Shown: positions 60,545 through 64,000 of the stretch, in pieces
Layout: every line of letters starts with the position of its first letter
How positions within the stretch are numbered: position 1 is the first letter of the stretch
Assembly (NCBI RefSeq): GCF_026213295.1
Contig: NC_079413.1
Coordinates: forward strand, 24,755,602 to 24,819,601
Source of the DNA: Gadus chalcogrammus
Taxonomy: Eukaryota; Chordata; Actinopteri; Gadiformes; Gadidae
Direction: 5' to 3'
DNA length: 64,000 nucleotides
The notes under the pieces: generated by a model
Told to the model about the DNA's origin: nothing
Databases searched by the model: none
What the model saw: the letters and a program-made list of their open reading frames with translations, nothing else
Made by a program: the position numbers and the translations under genes

Positions 60545-62526
60545 TGGTTAAAAAGGAGCGCCGCCGTGTCCCTAGACCAGTGGATGTTGTCCCGATCGGT
60601 TACGAATGACTTGCTGGGCAGCGCGGGGATCGATTCATATCGGGTGACGATAAAGGCGTTGAGCTTAGAGAGAAGCTCTTGTTCCCTGAACGGGAGCGCG
60701 TGCGAGTAGTTGATTTCAGGAATTAAGAGCGCCGCGCAAGGGAACGCGATGCGCGCCCACTTGACCGCGGCCTGGATGTTACGGAAGCAAGCCTGTTCTA
60801 TTTTGTTGCCTCTCTCGTTTATGCCAAAGGCCAAGACCAGCTTGCGAACCTGAGTGTTGATAGTGGTCTTGGCCAGGACCCCGGAGGCGTGTCGGAAGCA
60901 CGCGCCCGGGTAGCCGTCAATCTGGAGACCAGGTACACTATAATCGGCGAAACGCAGGACGTTCGAGTCCCCTATGATTAAAAGCGGTTCCCTCGGTTGC
61001 AAGCGCCACTCTCGGCATTTCTTACCCGTGCTGGGGTGTCTTGTGGGTCGAGCGAGGGTCGCAGTCGGGTTTGGAGTCGGGGAGGCGGGGCCGGTCGGGT
61101 TCCGCGCGTCAGTGGCCGCGTCATCCTTCTCCGCGTAGGCTCGGGTAACCCTGGGAACGGAGGGAGGCGAGGACGGCCCGGGGATGGGCGTGGCTGCGCC
61201 TCGTCGGCGGAGGCGACAGGAAGCGAGCCTGGTTCTGCGAGCCAGCGGTGTGGTGCTCCGGGGGGTCTCCAGGGTGGCCAGACGCGGAGGAGTGGGGATG
61301 GGGGGCACGGGAGAGGAGGGGGGGGAGGCGGGGGGGATGGGGGGGCACACGGGAGGAGAGGACGGGGAGGAGGAGAAGGCCAGCGAGAAAGTGGGAGACG
61401 GCAGCCTGGACGGGGAGCGCCGGTCAGCAGGGGACGGGGAGCGCCGGTCAGCAGGGGCCACACCCATGTCAGGGGCCGCGGGTTGGGTGAAGCGTGGTAG
61501 CACAGCTCCAGGAGCAGGGTCCGGGAACAGCGAAACCAGCGGGACCGGAGCGTCGAGTTCCACCCGAAGACGAGCGCGCAGTGCGTCAACCGTCTCGACG
61601 CGCAGACGCTCACCGTAGTGCCTTCGAGCCCAGGCCAAGGCCACCGCAAAGTTGGGTCGCCAGATGGGGTCGGGGAGGAGGAGGAGGGCCCTCACCTTCT
61701 CATCCACCGCGGCCTTGTAGTGGTATCTGAGCACCAGCGTGGATGTATGTTCCCAGTTGCGCGCGTTCCCGTCAATCAGTTGCGCGGTCGCGGCGTTGGG
61801 GACAGCAGGGCGAATGGAAACCCTCAGGAGTTCGGTGAGCCTGGCGATGATGGGAAGGGGCTCAGGGCCTTCAGAGTTGGCGAGGTGGTGAGAGGCCTTC
61901 AGGGCCGCCAGGATCAGTCTGTTCTTCAGACTAAAGTCTGGGTCGTCAGAGCGCGGAGCCGTTGGCGCGTGCTGCGCCTCCCTGGGTTGAGGTGGACGCG
62001 CAGACGCAGTGCGCGCCGCCGTCACAACCGGGGGCCCTGGGTGTCTTGGAGGCCGGGGCTGGTCACGGGGCCGAAGGTCGGGACGCGGAGGTGGAGGTCT
62101 CACCTGCGGTCGTGGCCTGGGGGGTCCAGCGGGGGGGCCCGGAGCCCGTGCAGGACGGCGAGGGGCCCGACGCGTCTCAGGCGCGCGGCGGTGAGGAGGC
62201 CCCCAAGCCTCGCGGCGAGGCGGGGAGTAGGCCGGTCTGTAGGCCTCAGGTCTCACCTCGTGATGAGGTCCGGTAGGTCCGTAGGGAGACCAGTCCCTGA
62301 CGGGCCTCGCACGTTCTTCCCAACGTCTGGGAGACGGGTAGCGCGGAGTCCAGAAGCGTTCGTGACGACGGTCAAACGGCTGGAATCGCCACTCCGGAGC
62401 AGGTGCTGCCCAAGCGGAGGAATCCATCAGAGGTGGTGGGTAGTAGGGGTCGCGGGGAGCTCGTCTCCTACGCCCCCGTTGGACCAGAGTCCATTCACCG
62501 TCGGCTTGAAGGTGTTCCGGATGCAT
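60523..62526 (-). CDS. ORF1: Pro/Arg-rich protein with C-terminal SGNH-hydrolase-like domain
   Basis: 667 aa. Residues 1-195 are rich in Pro and Arg and probably disordered and nucleic-acid binding. Residues about 198-325 form a helical conserved-looking block (KNRLILAALKASHHLAN, LIDGNARNWEHTSTLVL). Residues about 330-510 are a Pro/Ser linker with a short tandem duplication (ADRRSPS twice, about 359-372). Residues 514-667 fit an SGNH/GDSL hydrolase: GDSN (519-522, candidate nucleophile Ser521), Gly541, GIN (568-570), and DNIHW (646-650, candidate Asp646 and His649). Similar esterase-like domains occur in ORF1 proteins of some non-LTR elements. Enzyme activity and substrate are unknown. It lies upstream of ORF2 on the same strand and overlaps it by 22 nt, so both are probably translated from one RNA. 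The RNP/structural role is inferred. Confidence 0.85.
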   Translation of the reverse strand: MHPEHLQADGEWTLVQRGRRRRAPRDPYYPPPLMDSSAWAAPAPEWRFQPFDRRHERFWTPRYPSPRRWEERARPVRDWSPYGPTGPHHEVRPEAYRPAYSPPRREAWGPPHRRAPETRRAPRRPARAPGPPAGPPRPRPQVRPPPPRPDLRPRDQPRPPRHPGPPVVTAARTASARPPQPREAQHAPTAPRSDDPDFSLKNRLILAALKASHHLANSEGPEPLPIIARLTELLRVSIRPAVPNAATAQLIDGNARNWEHTSTLVLRYHYKAAVDEKVRALLLLPDPIWRPNFAVALAWARRHYGERLRVETVDALRARLRVELDAPVPLVSLFPDPAPGAVLPRFTQPAAPDMGVAPADRRSPSPADRRSPSRLPSPTFSLAFSSSPSSPPVCPPIPPASPPSSPVPPIPTPPRLATLETPRSTTPLARRTRLASCRLRRRGAATPIPGPSSPPSVPRVTRAYAEKDDAATDARNPTGPASPTPNPTATLARPTRHPSTGKKCREWRLQPREPLLIIGDSNVLRFADYSVPGLQIDGYPGACFRHASGVLAKTTINTQVRKLVLAFGINERGNKIEQACFRNIQAAVKWARIAFPCAALLIPEINYSHALPFREQELLSKLNAFIVTRYESIPALPSKSFVTDRDNIHWSRDTAALLFNQWVRYLN

Positions 62527-62683
62527 ATTTCTTTTAAGAAAAAGCTATCGGAATTCAAAAATACTGGAAAAGTATCTATGCTAAGACTGTAAGGTATTTT
62601 TTGTTTCGTTTCGAAAAAACTAGACAAGTGTGATCCAGCCGATATCCTTTTTTATTTTTAGGAATTAGGCTGCTGAGAGCAAA

Positions 62684-62722
62684 GCACGACGTTTCGTCAA
62701 TTTTGTTGACTTCATCAGGTGC
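62684..62722 (-). ncRNA. Hammerhead-ribozyme-like motif
   Basis: On the minus strand: GCAC, then CTGATGA, an extra A, stem II arms GTCAA/TTGAC closing a CAAAA loop, then GAAAC-GTC and GTGC. GCAC pairs with GTGC as stem I. CTGATGA, GAAA and GTC match the hammerhead core, and the ACGT between core boxes would give a minimal palindromic stem III. PLEs are known to carry such minimal hammerheads. The extra A after CTGATGA and the near-absent stem III leave cleavage activity uncertain, perhaps as a dimer only. Confidence 0.65.
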
Positions 62723-62811
62723 AATTTTACAGCAATAGAGACAGACCGTATAGAAGAAAATCCAATCAAGCCGCGGTTACAAAGCACAAATGGGACAGAC
62801 AGAGACTAATA

Positions 62812-62819
62812 CTTTTATA
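62812..62819 (-). promoter_or_regulatory. TATA-like box of the retroelement
   Basis: TATAAAAG on the minus strand, about 285 nt upstream of the ORF1 ATG and about 90 nt inside the element's 5' end. A start site about 30 nt downstream would place the hammerhead-like motif near the 5' end of the RNA. Motif evidence only. Confidence 0.5.
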
Positions 62820-62904
62820 CACAGATATGAGAGGGAGGGGTAGAGTTAACGTCTGGGGCAGAGTTATCCAATGGGGGGCCGGGGCATCATAACAAATTCA
62901 AAAT

Positions 62905-63061
62905 TTAGGGTTAGGGTTAGGGTTAGGGTTAGGGTTAGGGTTAGGGTTAGGGTTAGGGTTAGGGTTAGGGTTAGGGTTAGGGTTAGGGTTAGGGTTAGGG
63001 TTAGGGTTAGGGTTAGGGTTAGGGTTAGGGTTAGGGTTAGGGTTAGGGTTAGGGTTAGGTT
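62905..63061 (+). repeat. Long ITS at the 5' end of the retroelement
   Basis: About 26 perfect TTAGGG units, the longest array after the gap, starting at AAAATT fused to TAGGG at the element's 5' end and ending at the usual TTAGG/TTAAGAGCC unit start. Confidence 0.96.
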
Positions 63062-63666
63062 AAGAGCCATCTACCACTTTTGAAAAACGGCATTTTTGAG
63101 CTAGTTCGAGAACCGAGTGGATCATGGGAATTCTTTTACCACCCAAGGATAGGTCTAGGCCCAGCGGACTTGCTTAAAAAATGTGGCGCCCCTGGCGTTT
63201 TTTTTGGGTACTGCAATTTCGATTTTAAAGTTTAAAAGTGAAGCGTTTTTTTTTTTTATTGGATCATGGGAATTCTGAATAGTGCCAGTGGTAGCCCTTG
63301 GTCCCTTCTACATCCCCTAGAAATTTGGAGCAATTTGGAGCCCCAAGTTTTAACATTGGACGACTTTTAAAATCGACCTCACGGGGGAAGGGGGTGGATC
63401 ATGGGATCATGGTTGGGGTTGGGTGGTAGGATTTTATGAGGCCGACCTTTGTGCAAAATTTTGGCCACCTGGTGGCTTGTTTTGGTATAGAAAATGGGAT
63501 TTTCATTTTTTTTTTTTTTTTTTCTAAGTGTGGAGTCAAGAAAATTTGTTAGTAAAAAAATAAGTTCCCACAGAAAGTGTCTAGGAGCACGTTTTAGGCC
63601 ATTTCGAGTCTTTTTTTTTTTAATGTGAAAATTCATTAATTTTTTTTTTTTTTTTTTTTTTTTTAA

Positions 63667-63702
<36 letters not shown>

Positions 63703-64000
63703 AAATTTGAAAATTCAAATTTTGTTTGTTGTTGTTTTTCTAATTCGAATTTTGAAAATTCATTCAATTTTTTTTTTTTTTTTTTTTTCAAGATGGCGCC
63801 GCCCATGGCTGCATTTCCCCCAAAACAGATTTCCCCCATTGACAATGCATGGAGAGGCGGTTATTGCACTTACTTGGTTTGGTGAAGTTGTTATTGCACT
63901 TACTTGGTTTGGTGAAGTTGTCTGGTAGTCGATCGGGTAGTCTGTGTTGGCTCAAGTCATGTCATGACCCATTCACTGGGTCAAATTGTTTGGGTTATGG
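63062..64000 (+). repeat. Subtelomeric unit 34, continues past window
   Basis: A standard unit start and body through the twofold 30 bp duplication; runs off the right edge at GGGTTATGG. It shows that the subtelomeric patchwork continues beyond the retroelement. Confidence 0.93.

Larger units (their letters stand above)
58240..62905 (-). mobile_element. Penelope-like retroelement with GIY-YIG endonuclease
   Basis: A 4.67 kb element with two long uninterrupted minus-strand ORFs and a 379 bp 5' leader, embedded between (TTAGGG)n on both sides. The reverse transcriptase has the PLE-specific signatures and the C-terminal endonuclease typical of EN(+) PLEs. Intact reading frames suggest a young or active copy. 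On the + strand the order is (TTAGGG)n, antisense 3' end, antisense 5' end, (TTAGGG)n, the layout expected if the G-rich telomeric strand primed reverse transcription. I see no second copy in the window, no poly-A tail and no long terminal repeat. Subfamily assignment needs a tree. Confidence 0.93.
62527..62905 (-). promoter_or_regulatory. 5' leader of the retroelement
   Basis: 379 bp between the telomeric array and the ORF1 start. In transcription order it holds a TATA-like box, a hammerhead-ribozyme-like motif, then an AT-rich stretch before the ATG. The element's first bases after the C-rich telomeric strand are AAATTTTGAATTTG. In PLEs this region corresponds to the promoter-bearing pseudo-LTR. 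Confidence 0.7.

Noticed and set aside
60997..62592. Long + strand reading frames opposite ORF1 (for example 324 aa at 61618-62592)
   Set aside because: ORF1 is GC-rich with Pro/Arg codons, so its antisense lacks stops. The minus-strand product has recognisable domain motifs and the antisense ones do not.
58240..62905. LTR, DIRS or LINE identity for the element
   Set aside because: There is no integrase, tyrosine recombinase, protease or APE endonuclease. The RT motifs (DKGSAVV, LPKIHK) with a C-terminal GIY-YIG are those of Penelope-like elements.
62864..63083. Reading frames with Val-Arg, Leu-Thr or Gly-Leu dipeptide runs
   Set aside because: Direct translations of TTAGGG arrays in different frames; not protein-coding.
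1..64000. Telomere-integrated herpesvirus (some carry TTAGGG arrays)
   Set aside because: No herpesvirus-type genes are present. The only long ORFs are the retroelement's.

Overview
This window is vertebrate-type telomeric and subtelomeric DNA, not a gene-bearing region of ordinary kind. The telomere unit is TTAGGG. The only long open reading frames belong to one retroelement of the Penelope-like (PLE) type with a GIY-YIG endonuclease, a group common in fishes, amphibians and reptiles. A full CTCF consensus also recurs. I infer a vertebrate, probably a fish or amphibian, but no species is diagnosable from the sequence. Almost all other short reading frames are read-throughs of poly-T tracts (poly-Phe/poly-Lys) or of TTAGGG arrays (Val-Arg, Leu-Thr or Gly-Leu runs) and are not genes.

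Layout. 1-7440 is nearly pure (TTAGGG)n, followed by a 100-base assembly gap (7441-7540). From 7541 to about 58134 the sequence is a patchwork of one subtelomeric repeat family. Each copy starts at a fixed left edge (TTAGG then TTAAGAGCC), is separated from the next by a 30-157 bp interstitial telomeric array (ITS), and ends on its right side at one of several different truncation points that run straight into TTAGGG. Two higher-order forms are visible. The first is a 2.73 kb dimer (long unit with two hairpin modules plus short unit), tandem at 8219-19094 and seen again at 30038-32703. The second is a macro-repeat of about 9.75 kb (19158-28914 and 33895-43648), followed by copies truncated at different points (43649-49324, 49422-52857, 52956-54779, 56057-58134). 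The macro-repeat carries a non-repeat segment with a perfect CTCF consensus, a unique segment with an exon-like stretch, and a 70 bp minisatellite.

58240-62905 is the retroelement, on the minus strand and flanked on both sides by TTAGGG arrays. It has a 5' leader with a TATA-like box and a hammerhead-ribozyme-like motif, ORF1 (667 aa, Pro/Arg-rich, C-terminal SGNH-hydrolase-like domain) and ORF2 (766 aa, PLE reverse transcriptase plus GIY-YIG). The ORFs overlap by 22 nt. ORF2 stops a few bases before the telomeric array. The subtelomeric repeat resumes at 63062 and runs off the window.

How it fits together (inference). The truncation scars and the orientation of the PLE agree in placing the chromosome end to the right of the repeat region. 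A model of repeated end loss, telomere healing, and re-extension by recombination through ITS (as in yeast Y' arrays) explains the one-sided truncations. The PLE lies as expected if its reverse transcription was primed from the G-rich telomeric strand. The left-hand TTAGGG block points the wrong way to be a left chromosome end, so its placement or the scaffold orientation needs checking.
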